From contig NZ_MSDV01000022.1 in assembly GCF_001931485.1 (NCBI RefSeq), positions 1-64,000 on the forward strand: 64,000 bases of DNA, given 5' to 3'. Positions 33,456 through 41,919 of this stretch are shown one piece after another. Under the pieces are notes generated by a model. It did not search any database. It worked only from the letters and a program-made list of their open reading frames with translations, and was not told the origin of the DNA. The stretch is from Burkholderia sp. SRS-W-2-2016. Lineage in GTDB: Bacteria > Pseudomonadota > Gammaproteobacteria > Burkholderiales > Burkholderiaceae. Both the position numbers and the translations under genes were made by a program. The stretch's first letter is position 1, and every line of letters starts with the position of its first letter.

Positions 33456-35072
33456 TCAAGCGAACATCACGGCCGCGAGCGTGGCGATCACGAGACCGCA
33501 CACGACGGGCAGAAACAGAGCCCGCACCGCGTCGAGCACCGGCACCCGCGCGAAGCCCGTGACCGCGATCAGCGACGACCACGCGACCAGCGTGCCGCCG
33601 CCCGTCCACACCGCGCCCATCTGGCCGATCGCCGCGAGCGTTGCAGCGGGCAGGTGGACCATCGGCGCAAGTGCACCGGAGAGCGAACCCGTCAGCGGCA
33701 AACCCGCGAAGCCCGAACCGTCGATCCCGGTAATCATCCCCATCAGCAGAACGCCGAACGACACGAACAGCGGGTTCTGCGGAATAACCTGGCTGCACGC
33801 CTGCACGAGTTCGAACAGGAACGACGGCACATGCGCGCCCGCCGCCGCGCCGAGGATCGGTCCCGCCGTGCTCGCATCGCCGACGAAGAAGAAGCCCGCG
33901 ATCGGCAGCACCGCGCCCATCGCCTTGAACGCGAACACGAAGCCTTCGATGATGTGCTCGGCCGTGCGGTCCAGAAAGCCTTTGCGTCCGTGCGACAGGG
34001 TCGCGAGCATCATCAGCACGGCCGCCATCCCGCCGATCAGCGCGGCCGCGTCGCCGCCGCGAATCGCGCCCGAGCCGACCATGTCCGGCCGCATCATCAC
34101 GACCACCACCGCGAGGAACGCGAGCGGCGTGGCGAGCGCGAATACCTTCGACCACAGTTCGCGGCGATCGAGCAGCACGTCGGCGGCGAGCGGCGACATC
34201 TGCAATGCCGCGCCGCCTTGCGCCATCGGCGCGATCGACATCGCCGCGAGCGCGCCCTCGCCTTCCCTGTGCGCCGAACAAGCGCCTTCATGTTCAGCCG
34301 CGAGATTGCCGCTCGTGCCGCGCGCCAGTTCGACCTTCGCGAAGCTGCCTTGATGCTCCGGTTCACCGTCGGCGGTGACCCGGCCCTGCGTTTCCCACAC
34401 GCTGAGATTTGCCGCCGACGGCGCCTTCACACGACCACGCACGACGAAGAACCACGTCATCCCGAGCGCAACGAAGCCGACGATCAACGACAACCCGAAC
34501 GCGGTATTCGCGACCGCGAGCATGTCCGCGCCAGCGGCCCGCGCGCTGATGCCCGGCGCGACCTTGATCACATAGTCCGACGACAGCGCCATCCCCTGCC
34601 CCGCGATGGCAATTGCGGCGGCGGCGCCGAGCGGCGGCAAGCCCGCATAGACGGCAGCCGGAATCAGGATCGCCCCGACGAGCGGCACCGCGGGGGTCGG
34701 CCAGAAAAACAGCGAGATCAGATACGTAATCAGCGCGAGAATGAAAAACGCCGCGTGCCCGTTGAACATGATGCGTTTGAACGGCCGCACCATCCGCACA
34801 TCCGCGCCGAGTTCGCGCAGGCCGTTCAGCAGCGCCGTCATCAGCGCGATCACGAGGAAGATATTGAACAGCTCATGCGCTGCCGTCAGGCTGCCCATGA
34901 AGATGGCCTGGAAGCCGACCAGCAGCTTGCCGGACCACGCGAACGCCACCGCGAAAGTCGCGAGAATCGCGGGCACGACCACATTTGCACGGAAGATCAT
35001 CGTCGCGATGATCGCGACAACGCCAGCCAGATACCAGAAGTGTGCTGGCGTTAGAACAGCGATTGAGTGCAT
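33456..35072 (-). CDS. Large membrane transporter, carboxylate/ion superfamily type
   Basis: A 538-residue protein with 12 or more predicted helices in two halves. A hydrophilic region about 215-275 separates them. Recognisable pieces: FLVIALMTALLNGLRELG, a helix-break FWPTPAVPLVGAILIP and GQGMALSSDYVIKVAPG, typical of DcuC/GntP/CitM-like ion-transporter superfamily members. The exact family is not certain to me. It probably imports an organic anion for the island. A GAGG site precedes the ATG. Upstream, a CGCGGC/GCCGCG hairpin at 35145-35163 lies in the gap to the reductase gene. Confidence 0.7.
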   Translation of the reverse strand: MHSIAVLTPAHFWYLAGVVAIIATMIFRANVVVPAILATFAVAFAWSGKLLVGFQAIFMGSLTAAHELFNIFLVIALMTALLNGLRELGADVRMVRPFKRIMFNGHAAFFILALITYLISLFFWPTPAVPLVGAILIPAAVYAGLPPLGAAAAIAIAGQGMALSSDYVIKVAPGISARAAGADMLAVANTAFGLSLIVGFVALGMTWFFVVRGRVKAPSAANLSVWETQGRVTADGEPEHQGSFAKVELARGTSGNLAAEHEGACSAHREGEGALAAMSIAPMAQGGAALQMSPLAADVLLDRRELWSKVFALATPLAFLAVVVVMMRPDMVGSGAIRGGDAAALIGGMAAVLMMLATLSHGRKGFLDRTAEHIIEGFVFAFKAMGAVLPIAGFFFVGDASTAGPILGAAAGAHVPSFLFELVQACSQVIPQNPLFVSFGVLLMGMITGIDGSGFAGLPLTGSLSGALAPMVHLPAATLAAIGQMGAVWTGGGTLVAWSSLIAVTGFARVPVLDAVRALFLPVVCGLVIATLAAVMFA

Positions 35073-35144
35073 GGGAAGCCTCAGCTCAATAGGAGGTCGG
35101 GGACGAAAGAGCGTTATGTTGTGTCAATACTATTTGCTGCGGCT

Positions 35145-35163
35145 CGCGGCCAAAAAAGCCGCG
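35145..35163 (-). repeat. Hairpin in the gap between reductase and transporter genes
   Basis: CGCGGC (35145-35150) and GCCGCG (35158-35163) form a 6-base stem with a 7-base loop, in the 179-base gap 35073-35251. No T-run follows on the minus strand. It may separate the reductase/ALDH/HDO genes from the transporter/TerC genes in transcript level. Confidence 0.3.
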
Positions 35164-35251
35164 ATGATTTTTGTCGGCGCTGCAACGGAAACGGGAGCGG
35201 TTGGCATCTGGCCCTTGCTCACGCGCCCTCTCATGCGCCCTTTTTGCGGCT

Positions 35252-36277
35252 TCAGTCTGTTGCGTCAGCGTCCACACATTGCGGGTGCTGGAACGTGAAG
35301 CTGTCCGCGTAGAGGTAGCGCACGCTCGCGCCATGGGCGACGAACGCGCTGCGCGCGTCCGCGATCATCGCGGGCGATCCGCACAGATACAGCGCGTGCC
35401 CGGACAGATCGGGGTGATCGTCGAGCACCGCGTGCTGCACGTAGCCGCGCGCGCCGGACCAGCTATCGTTCGCGCGCGAGAGCACCGGCACGTAGCGGAA
35501 GTCTTCGTGCATCGCGGCGAGTTGCGCGAGTTCGTCGTGCAGATACAGCTCGTGCTGCGTACGCGCGCCCCAGTAGAGATCGATCGGCGGCGACTGTCCA
35601 GTGTCGAGCATCGACGCGAGCATGCTGCGCAACGGCGCGATGCCGGTGCCCGTCGCGACCATCGCGATTGGCCGGTAGTCCTCCTCGTGATAGCCGAAGC
35701 CACCGAGCGGCGCGTCGATGTCGAGCGTGTCGCCGGCACGCATTCGACCCAGCAGGTCCTGCGTGAAGTAGCCGCCGTCGATGCGCCGGATGTGCAGTTC
35801 GATGTGCCCATCGTCCGGACGCGAGGCCATCGAGAAGCTGCGCGCTCCCGCTTCACCGAGCAGCACGTTCAGATACTGGCCCGGCCTGAACGCGAGCGGC
35901 GCCGCGTGATCGAGCGCGAGCACGAGACGCGTGACGTCGCCACTCATTGCCTGCACGCCCAGCACCGTCGCCCTGTGCCTTTGCGGCGGCACCGGCGCGG
36001 CAAGCACGCGCTCGGTGCTGATTTCGAGGTCCGCGAGCGCATGCGCCTGGCACATCAGCGCATAACCCTCGGCGGCTTCTTCCGGCGACAACGCGAGCGG
36101 CGGCTCCACGTAATTCACGCTGCCCGCCACCAGCTTCACGCGACACGTGCCGCAACCGCCGAACGCGCATTCGGACGGCAGCGTCACGCCTGCGCGCTGC
36201 GCGGCTTCGAGTACTGTTTCGTCGCTGGTCGCGTCGAAACTACGCTGCGCTTCGATCCAGGTAATCCGATAGCTCAC
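35252..36277 (-). CDS. 2Fe-2S/FAD oxidoreductase (oxygenase reductase, phenol-hydroxylase P5/XylZ-like)
   Basis: A 341-residue reductase. The N-terminal ferredoxin domain has CAFGGCGTC and a distal YALMCQAHA cysteine (residues 30-80). The FNR domain has RSFSMASRPDDG (FAD contact), and the NAD domain MVATGTGIAPLRSML, then LYLCGSP. The start is a GTG (SYRITW...), placed 6 bases after GAGGG and just past the HbpS-like stop. This is the electron-entry module of a non-heme oxygenase. It probably reduces the two small ferredoxins, or the HDO protein directly. Confidence 0.88.
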   Translation of the reverse strand: MSYRITWIEAQRSFDATSDETVLEAAQRAGVTLPSECAFGGCGTCRVKLVAGSVNYVEPPLALSPEEAAEGYALMCQAHALADLEISTERVLAAPVPPQRHRATVLGVQAMSGDVTRLVLALDHAAPLAFRPGQYLNVLLGEAGARSFSMASRPDDGHIELHIRRIDGGYFTQDLLGRMRAGDTLDIDAPLGGFGYHEEDYRPIAMVATGTGIAPLRSMLASMLDTGQSPPIDLYWGARTQHELYLHDELAQLAAMHEDFRYVPVLSRANDSWSGARGYVQHAVLDDHPDLSGHALYLCGSPAMIADARSAFVAHGASVRYLYADSFTFQHPQCVDADATD

Positions 36278-36291
36278 GATGGCCCTCGCAT

Positions 36292-36771
36292 TCACAGCTT
36301 GAGGTCGGCTTGCACGAGCACTTCGTGGCCGCTTTCGCGCAACGCGTCGCGCAGTGCGGCGAGACCGGCGAGGCCCGCCTGGGTGTCCTGCTCGCCGTTG
36401 CCGCCCGACAACCCGATGCCGCCGACCACCTGCTGATCGACCACGATCGGAAAGCCGCCGACGAACGCCGCGAAGCGTCCCTCGAAGCTCCATTGAATGC
36501 CGAACGCTTCGTTGCCCGGCAGCGCCGGACCGTTGGGCGGCGTCGTGAACAGATGCGTCGAGCGCTTGTGGCCCGCCGCGGTGAAGGCCTTGTTCCACGC
36601 GATCTGCGGACCCGTCACGCGGCCGCCGTCCATGCGTTCGAGCGCGAGCGGAAAGCCGCCTTCGTCGCACACGCAGATGGATTCGCACACGCCGATCGCC
36701 TGCGAACGGGCGAGCGCCGCCGCGACCATCAGGCGCGCTTCGGCCAGTTCGAGTTTGAAGAATGATTTCAT
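36292..36771 (-). CDS. HbpS/GlcG-like (DUF336) protein
   Basis: A 159-residue protein of the GlcG/HbpS group, recognised by the early LAEARLMVAAALARSQ helix, VCDEGGFPLALERMDG and VVGGIGLSGG. No signal peptide. Members bind heme or cobalamin or act as accessory proteins in glycolate and diol pathways; in gene clusters they often sit beside oxygenases. It is 14 bases from the reductase and 18 bases after the aldehyde dehydrogenase, so it is co-transcribed. Confidence 0.82.
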   Translation of the reverse strand: MKSFFKLELAEARLMVAAALARSQAIGVCESICVCDEGGFPLALERMDGGRVTGPQIAWNKAFTAAGHKRSTHLFTTPPNGPALPGNEAFGIQWSFEGRFAAFVGGFPIVVDQQVVGGIGLSGGNGEQDTQAGLAGLAALRDALRESGHEVLVQADLKL

Positions 36772-36789
36772 GGTCAGAAAATTTGCCGG

Positions 36790-38244
36790 TTAGATGCCGC
36801 GATAAACGGTCTTGGTCTGCAGATAAAATTCGAGCCCGTCGCGGCCAGATTCGCGGAAGGTCGCCGTACTGGAACGCTTGAGTCCGCCGAACGGCGCGTT
36901 GACGAGATTGCCCGTCGTCGTGCGGTTGATCTTCACGGTGCCCGCTTCGATGTCGCTGGCGAAGCGGTGCATCAGCGTCGCGTCGCGTGTGACGAGCGCG
37001 GCGGCAAGGCCGTATTCGCTGTCGTTCGCCACCGCGATGGCGTCGTCGTAATCGTCGACGTCGATCACCGCGATCACCGGCCCGAAGATTTCTTCACGTG
37101 CGATGCGCGCATCGCGTGGCACGTCGGTGAAGATCGTCGGCATGACGAAATAGCCGTGCGCGAAATCGCCGTCGCTCAGTTGCTCGCCGCCGCATACGAG
37201 CGTCGCTTCACGCTTGCCGGTTTCGATGTAGTCGAGCACCGTGCGCAGTTGCCCCGCGGTCGCAAGCGGGCCGATGTCGATGCCCGGCTGCATGCCGCTG
37301 CCAACCTTCAACGCGGCGGTCTTTGCCGCCAGCCGCTCGACGAACGCCGCGCGAATCTCACGCGCCACCAGCACCCGGCTCGTGCCGGTGCAGGCCTGGC
37401 CTGTTAGCGAGAAGCCGCCTTTGATCGTGAGCTCGACGGCGAGATCGAGGTCGCCCGCATCGAGCACGATCAGCGGGTTCTTGCCGCCCAACTCCATCTG
37501 CGTGCGCGTCGAGAGCGACGCGGCGCGGTGAATCTGTTCGCCCGCCGAGGTGGAACCGGTAAACGAAACGGCCCGCACTTCACGCGCGCCGACCAGCACG
37601 GGCCCGACCGCGCTCGCACTGCCCGTGACGAAATTGAGCACGCCCTTCGGGATGCCCGCTTCGACGAACGCTTCGGCCAGCCGCAAACCGCTCAACGGCG
37701 CATCCGATGCGGGCTTGAACACGACCGTGTTGCCGCAGATCAGGGCGGGCGCGATCTTGCGCGCGGGAATCGACACCGGGAAGTTCCACGGCGAAATCAC
37801 GGTTACCACACCAAGCGGCTCGCGCACGGTGTAGACCATCGACGCGGCGTCGTCGCTCGGGAATGTTTCGCCGCCATACGACTGCGCTTCGATCGCGTAG
37901 TAGCGCAGCGTCTGCGCCGCGCGCATGAACTCGTCCTTCGCGAGCGCTTTCTGCTTGCCCTCTTCGCGCGTCAGTTCTTCGCCGAAACGCGCGGCGTTCT
38001 GCTCCAGATACGCGGCGGCGTCGAGCAGGATCTTCGCGCGCGCGCCCGGCGTGCGGCGCTTCCACGCGCCGAACGCGGCCGCCGCGGCGCGCACGGCCGC
38101 GTGCGCATCGTCTTGCGACGAAGCCTGAAAGCGGCCGACCACGTCGCGCGTATCGGCCGGGTTGAGGTTATCGAAGGTGGCGCCGGTGAGGCTCGCACAC
38201 CATTCGCCGTCGATGTAGTTCTGAAACGTCGGTACGTTTGTCAT
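36790..38244 (-). CDS. Aldehyde dehydrogenase (NAD(P)-dependent)
   Basis: A 484-residue ALDH. Motifs: VISPWNFPVSIPARKIAPAL (N in the active site), FTGSTSAGEQI (nucleotide-binding), MELGGKNPLIV (general-base Glu) and GQACTGTSRV (catalytic Cys). The start MTNVPTFQNYIDG is chosen; a longer in-frame extension runs into the upstream tandem repeat and is not coding. It oxidises an aldehyde made by the island's oxygenase or amidase chemistry. It looks like a ketoglutarate-semialdehyde or succinate-semialdehyde type enzyme, but the substrate is not certain. Confidence 0.9.
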   Translation of the reverse strand: MTNVPTFQNYIDGEWCASLTGATFDNLNPADTRDVVGRFQASSQDDAHAAVRAAAAAFGAWKRRTPGARAKILLDAAAYLEQNAARFGEELTREEGKQKALAKDEFMRAAQTLRYYAIEAQSYGGETFPSDDAASMVYTVREPLGVVTVISPWNFPVSIPARKIAPALICGNTVVFKPASDAPLSGLRLAEAFVEAGIPKGVLNFVTGSASAVGPVLVGAREVRAVSFTGSTSAGEQIHRAASLSTRTQMELGGKNPLIVLDAGDLDLAVELTIKGGFSLTGQACTGTSRVLVAREIRAAFVERLAAKTAALKVGSGMQPGIDIGPLATAGQLRTVLDYIETGKREATLVCGGEQLSDGDFAHGYFVMPTIFTDVPRDARIAREEIFGPVIAVIDVDDYDDAIAVANDSEYGLAAALVTRDATLMHRFASDIEAGTVKINRTTTGNLVNAPFGGLKRSSTATFRESGRDGLEFYLQTKTVYRGI

Positions 38245-38330
38245 GTCTGCAACGGCCCTGCAAAAGTGATCTGGTTTGCCCATGACGGGCCGACGCGCGG
38301 CGGGCATCAAAAAACGCGCGCCGGCCGCGC

Positions 38331-38407
38331 ATCGGCCCTGGATCGGCCCTGGATCGGCCCTGGATCGGCCCTGGATCGGCCCTGGATCGGCCCTGGATCG
38401 GCCCCGG
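38331..38407. repeat. Seven-copy 11-base tandem repeat
   Basis: The unit ATCGGCCCTGG is repeated six times exactly and once with one change (ATCGGCCCCGG), filling the gap between the HDO stop (38424) and the ALDH start (38244). It is not a CRISPR array: no spacers. It can fold or slip, so copy number should vary between strains. Confidence 0.95.
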
Positions 38408-38423
38408 AAAGGCGCCGCTTGCT

Positions 38424-39155
38424 TCAGGCCGCGAGGCCCAGTTCGGGCAGCGGGATCTCTTTTTCGACGTAGTCGTAATAGAGCGCCGTGGTGTACAGCA
38501 GACGCATCTGCGCGCCCACTTCGCAAATCTTCAGGCAACGCTGTTGCAGCTCCGGCGTGTTCGCGTGTTCGAGCACGATCTGATAGCCGCGCTCGCCGTG
38601 AATCTCGTCGGACACGATGTGCAGGTCGAAGAACTCGACTTCCTCATCCGTGAACTTGTAGAGATCGCGCAGCGTCGGCGTCTGCTTGCGGTAAATCGAT
38701 GGCACCTGCGACTCCAGCCCGACCACCAGCGCCGCGACCGCCACCACCGGCTCTTCGCGCATCGCCACCGAATAGCACCAGCCTTGCAGACCGCGCGTGG
38801 TCGGCGACATGTTGTCGGGATCGACCACGCGTTCGCGCGTCGTACCGCACGCCTGGGCGAAGCGGATCAGCAGGTCCGTATGACGGTCGCCGCCGATTTC
38901 CTCTTCGTACATGTTCGCGAGCAGGAAGTCTTTCGCCTCGGTCATGTGATCCGGCGTGCGCGCGTACAGATAGCCGAGGTAGTCGGCGAACGGCCCGACG
39001 TAGTGGTAGTGGTTCTCGGCCCAGCGCGCGAGATGCGCGCGCGTCAGCTTGCCGCTCGCCCACGCGATACTGAACGGCGCCTTGTTCGCGCTCTTTCCCT
39101 TGATCGCTTCTTCGAGTGCCGCGCGGAAAGTTTCGCGGTCCATCAGTTCTGCCAT
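38424..39155 (-). CDS. Heme-oxygenase-like diiron oxidase/oxygenase (HDO; PqqC/TenA-like fold)
   Basis: A 243-residue all-helical protein. Six residues match the diiron ligand set of HDO enzymes such as CADD in order and spacing: E85 and H92 (YEEEIGGDRH), E148 (GLESQ), H179, D183 and H186 (DLHIVSDEIH). PqqC and TenA lack this full set, so this should be an O2-activating enzyme. Family reactions include N-oxygenation, oxidative cleavage and decarboxylation to alkenes. A GGAG site precedes the ATG. It leads the minus operon ALDH-HbpS-reductase and carries operator copy D 56 bases upstream. Two ferredoxins in the same regulon probably feed it. Confidence 0.85.
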   Translation of the reverse strand: MAELMDRETFRAALEEAIKGKSANKAPFSIAWASGKLTRAHLARWAENHYHYVGPFADYLGYLYARTPDHMTEAKDFLLANMYEEEIGGDRHTDLLIRFAQACGTTRERVVDPDNMSPTTRGLQGWCYSVAMREEPVVAVAALVVGLESQVPSIYRKQTPTLRDLYKFTDEEVEFFDLHIVSDEIHGERGYQIVLEHANTPELQQRCLKICEVGAQMRLLYTTALYYDYVEKEIPLPELGLAA

Positions 39156-39210
39156 GTCGTACTCCTTCTTTGGATGAGTTGCCCGTCAACTTTTGACGTT
39201 CACGAACTTA

Positions 39211-39223
39211 GTACACTGTATAC
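39211..39223. promoter_or_regulatory. Candidate FCD-regulator operator, copy D
   Basis: GTACACTGTATAC has one mismatched base in the left GTATAC half and a perfect right half. It lies 56 bases upstream of the HDO start and so controls the HDO-ALDH-HbpS-reductase operon. Confidence 0.65.
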
Positions 39224-39267
39224 ATTAACTGCGGAGAATCCAACTCCGCATAAATCCTGGTGTGCGC

Positions 39268-40362
39268 CTAGAACGAATGACGCAAACCGATGCCCGCCGC
39301 CGATTGCGTATTGCTGCTCGACGCCGAGATGAACTGCGAGACCTGCGCAACCTGGGCATCGCCAAGCGCGCGTTGCAGCGTCGCGAACGCGTAAAGCTGG
39401 GTGCGCTTGGACAGCGAGTAGTTCACCACCGCGTTGTACTGGATGTAGCGCGGATCGGAATTGTTGGCGTCGACGGAGCCGTCCGTGTACGTGACGCCCA
39501 GGCCCGCCGACAGCGCCGGCGTGAAGTAGTACATGCCGTTCACTTCATAATTCATGAAATTGACGTCCTGCCCTTCGAAGCCCTGCTGGTACTCGACGTG
39601 CGTGACGTCGGCGCTGATTTTGGCCTTGCCGAGCCTGTACGACGCGCCGCCGCCCACGGTGAGGAACGAATGCGCGGCGAGCGCATATTCGCCTACCGCC
39701 GAATTGGTGTCCTTCCAGAATGTGCCCGGCGACAGTTCGCCCGGCTGGCGCGCGTAAGTCATGCCGAAGCCGGTATAGAGCGGGCCGTTCTCGTAGCTGC
39801 CGCCCAGGCTCCACATGCTCCGGCGGCCGAAGCTGCCGGGCTGGCCGCCGAAGCTGTACATCGCGCTGCCGGTGAAGCCGCCGAAACTGTTGGCGTAGCG
39901 CACCGCGTTGTTCACACGCACGCCGCGGTTGGTCAAGTCCATGTCGCCGGGGTGCTCCATGTAGACCGCCCAGTCCGCCGCGGTGAGTTGCGCGACGTAA
40001 TCGACCATCGACTCGTACTGGCGGCCGAGCGTGACGCGGCCCCAGCGATCGTTTTCGAGGCCCACGTAGGCCTGGCGGCCGAACATCAGGCCGCCCTGGC
40101 CGAGCGAGCCGTCCGTCACGTCGAAACCGTTTTCAAGCCGGAAAATCGCCCGCGAGCCGCCGCCCAGATCTTCCGAGCCGAGAAAGCCGACGCGGCTGCC
40201 GCGCGTCGAGCCGCTCGCCATCGCATACGAGCGGCCACCGTCCTGATTGCTCGTGTAAATCACCGCTGCGTCGATCAGCCCGTACAGCGTGACGCTGCTT
40301 TGCGCGTGCGCCGTGACAGAAAGGCATGCAAGTCCTGCCGCGCTCCAGAAAGTCTTGTTCAT
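39268..40362 (-). CDS. Gram-negative porin (Burkholderia OmpC-like), second
   Basis: A 364-residue porin with signal peptide (MNKTFWSAAGLACLSVTAHA, cut before QSSVTLYG) and C-terminal GIGLRHSF. Motifs SRVGFLGSEDLGGG and LMFGRQAYVGL match the family. It is distinct from the 1073 porin. An operator copy (E) 86 bases upstream shows it is in the second island's regulon, so it likely admits that substrate through the outer membrane. Confidence 0.93.
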   Translation of the reverse strand: MNKTFWSAAGLACLSVTAHAQSSVTLYGLIDAAVIYTSNQDGGRSYAMASGSTRGSRVGFLGSEDLGGGSRAIFRLENGFDVTDGSLGQGGLMFGRQAYVGLENDRWGRVTLGRQYESMVDYVAQLTAADWAVYMEHPGDMDLTNRGVRVNNAVRYANSFGGFTGSAMYSFGGQPGSFGRRSMWSLGGSYENGPLYTGFGMTYARQPGELSPGTFWKDTNSAVGEYALAAHSFLTVGGGASYRLGKAKISADVTHVEYQQGFEGQDVNFMNYEVNGMYYFTPALSAGLGVTYTDGSVDANNSDPRYIQYNAVVNYSLSKRTQLYAFATLQRALGDAQVAQVSQFISASSSNTQSAAGIGLRHSF

Positions 40363-40447
40363 CCAGGGGTTCCTTGATTTTTCATTGAAAGACCTGCCAC
40401 TCCCAGGACGGTGCTCATGACCTCTCCTGCCGCACCGTTCATTTTTA

Positions 40448-40460
40448 GTATTCTGTATAC
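40448..40460. promoter_or_regulatory. Candidate FCD-regulator operator, copy E
   Basis: GTATTCTGTATAC: left half one base off GTATAC, right half perfect. It precedes the porin and lies between it and the MFS gene stop. The flanks TTTTTAGTA... and ATTAATG are AT-rich, as for copy D. Confidence 0.68.
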
Positions 40461-40527
40461 ATTAATGTCGAAAACAAATGGACAATAAAAATTTCGCGTT
40501 TTATTGCTCCGCTTGCTCGACGCCGGA

Positions 40528-41850
40528 TCAACGCGACGTGCCCGTCGAGGTGATGGCCTGACCCGCCGCGGCGGAGTGCGCGGGCGCGCCGGTCGCGGCT
40601 GCATCGGCTTCGACGGCGTCGAGCGCGATGCCGTTGGTCTCCGGCAACATCAGCGCGGCGAGCACCACGAAGCAATAGCCGACGCCAGCCACGAGCGGAA
40701 TCGCCAGCGTCAGCGTGAGATGGCCGCTCGCGAGCCAGCCGGCCGCGAACGGGAACACCGAGCCGATCACGCGTCCCACGTTGTACGCGACGCCATAGCC
40801 GGTCGCGCGGATCGCGTCCGGATACGTCTCGGCGATGGTCGCGGCCACGCCGGCGAACGTCCCCTGCATCAGCACGCCGAGCAGAAAACCGATCAGCAGC
40901 ATGACCGGCGTGGGCGCGTCGATCATCATGTACGCGATGCTCATCGCGAACGCGCCCGCCGCAAACAGGATGTACGTGGGGCGTCGTCCGAAGCGGTCCG
41001 TCGCCCATGCGCCCAGCGCGTAACCGGCCAGCGAGCCGCCGATCGTCACGGCGAGCCACGCGCCCGTGCCCGTCACTGACAGGCCGCGCTCCGACTTGAG
41101 CCACATCGGCATCCACGTCGCGATCGCGTAGTAGGAGCCCAGCATGCCGCCCGACAACAGGCTGCACCACAACGTACGCGCGGCGAGCCGGCCGCTGAAC
41201 ACCGCGCGCAACGCCTCGCCCGCGCTGGTGTTGCGGCGCGCAGCGAGCGTACGGTTGAACGATTCCGGCTCGCGCAGATTGCGCCGCAGCCACACCACCA
41301 GCAGCGCGGGCAGAATGCCGACGAACAGACTCGCTCGCCACGCCCAGTCCGGCGGCAGCCAGTTGAACAGCACGCTATACGCGAGCGCGGCGCCGGCCCA
41401 GCCGAACGAATAGCTACTCGCCGTGAAGCCCGAGAATTTCCCGCGATGCGCGGGATTGCGGATCATCTCCGTGACCAGCACCATGCACAGCGACGACTCG
41501 CCGCCGAACCCGAGCCCCTGCACCGCGCGCAGTACGGCGAGCTGGGTCGGCGAATTCGCGAACCCGCACGCGAAGCACGACAGCGCGAACAGCGCGATGG
41601 TCCAGCGCAGGATGCGCACGCGGCCGTATCGGTCGGCGAGCAGGCCGGCGCCGATCGCGCCGACCAGCGACGCGATCAAGGTCCACGTGACGATGCTGCC
41701 CGCCATCGCCTTGCTCATGTGCCAGGTCTGCATCAGCACGGGGATGAGGAACGAATAGATCATGAAGTCGTAGACATCCACCGCGTGACCGACGAACGCG
41801 CCGGCAAACGCCTTCTTTTCGTTTTTCGACAGCGAGGTGAACCAGGACAT
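40528..41850 (-). CDS. MFS transporter, sialic acid/carboxylate symporter-like
   Basis: A 440-residue, 12-helix carrier. The opening FAGAFVGHAVDVYDFMIYSFL helix and the LLADRYGRVRIL loop are typical of the metabolite:H+ symporter group. A second LGAWATDRFGRRPTY loop begins the other half. It lies 69 bases after the amidase stop on the same strand and is under the same operator (F), so it probably imports the amide or its product. Confidence 0.87.
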   Translation of the reverse strand: MSWFTSLSKNEKKAFAGAFVGHAVDVYDFMIYSFLIPVLMQTWHMSKAMAGSIVTWTLIASLVGAIGAGLLADRYGRVRILRWTIALFALSCFACGFANSPTQLAVLRAVQGLGFGGESSLCMVLVTEMIRNPAHRGKFSGFTASSYSFGWAGAALAYSVLFNWLPPDWAWRASLFVGILPALLVVWLRRNLREPESFNRTLAARRNTSAGEALRAVFSGRLAARTLWCSLLSGGMLGSYYAIATWMPMWLKSERGLSVTGTGAWLAVTIGGSLAGYALGAWATDRFGRRPTYILFAAGAFAMSIAYMMIDAPTPVMLLIGFLLGVLMQGTFAGVAATIAETYPDAIRATGYGVAYNVGRVIGSVFPFAAGWLASGHLTLTLAIPLVAGVGYCFVVLAALMLPETNGIALDAVEADAAATGAPAHSAAAGQAITSTGTSR

Positions 41851-41919
41851 GAGCGTGGGCTCCTTGTGCGATCGAGTGAGTCGGGTTGGGCGCGTGGGAT
41901 CAGCGCTTGACGGCTTTGT

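Noticed and set aside
35101-35140. A TTGACA-like -35 box on the minus strand before the transporter gene
   Set aside because: No acceptable -10 hexamer lies at the proper distance, so a promoter was not annotated.
38331-38407. CRISPR-like array
   Set aside because: The 11-base units are directly adjacent with no spacers; it is a plain tandem repeat.
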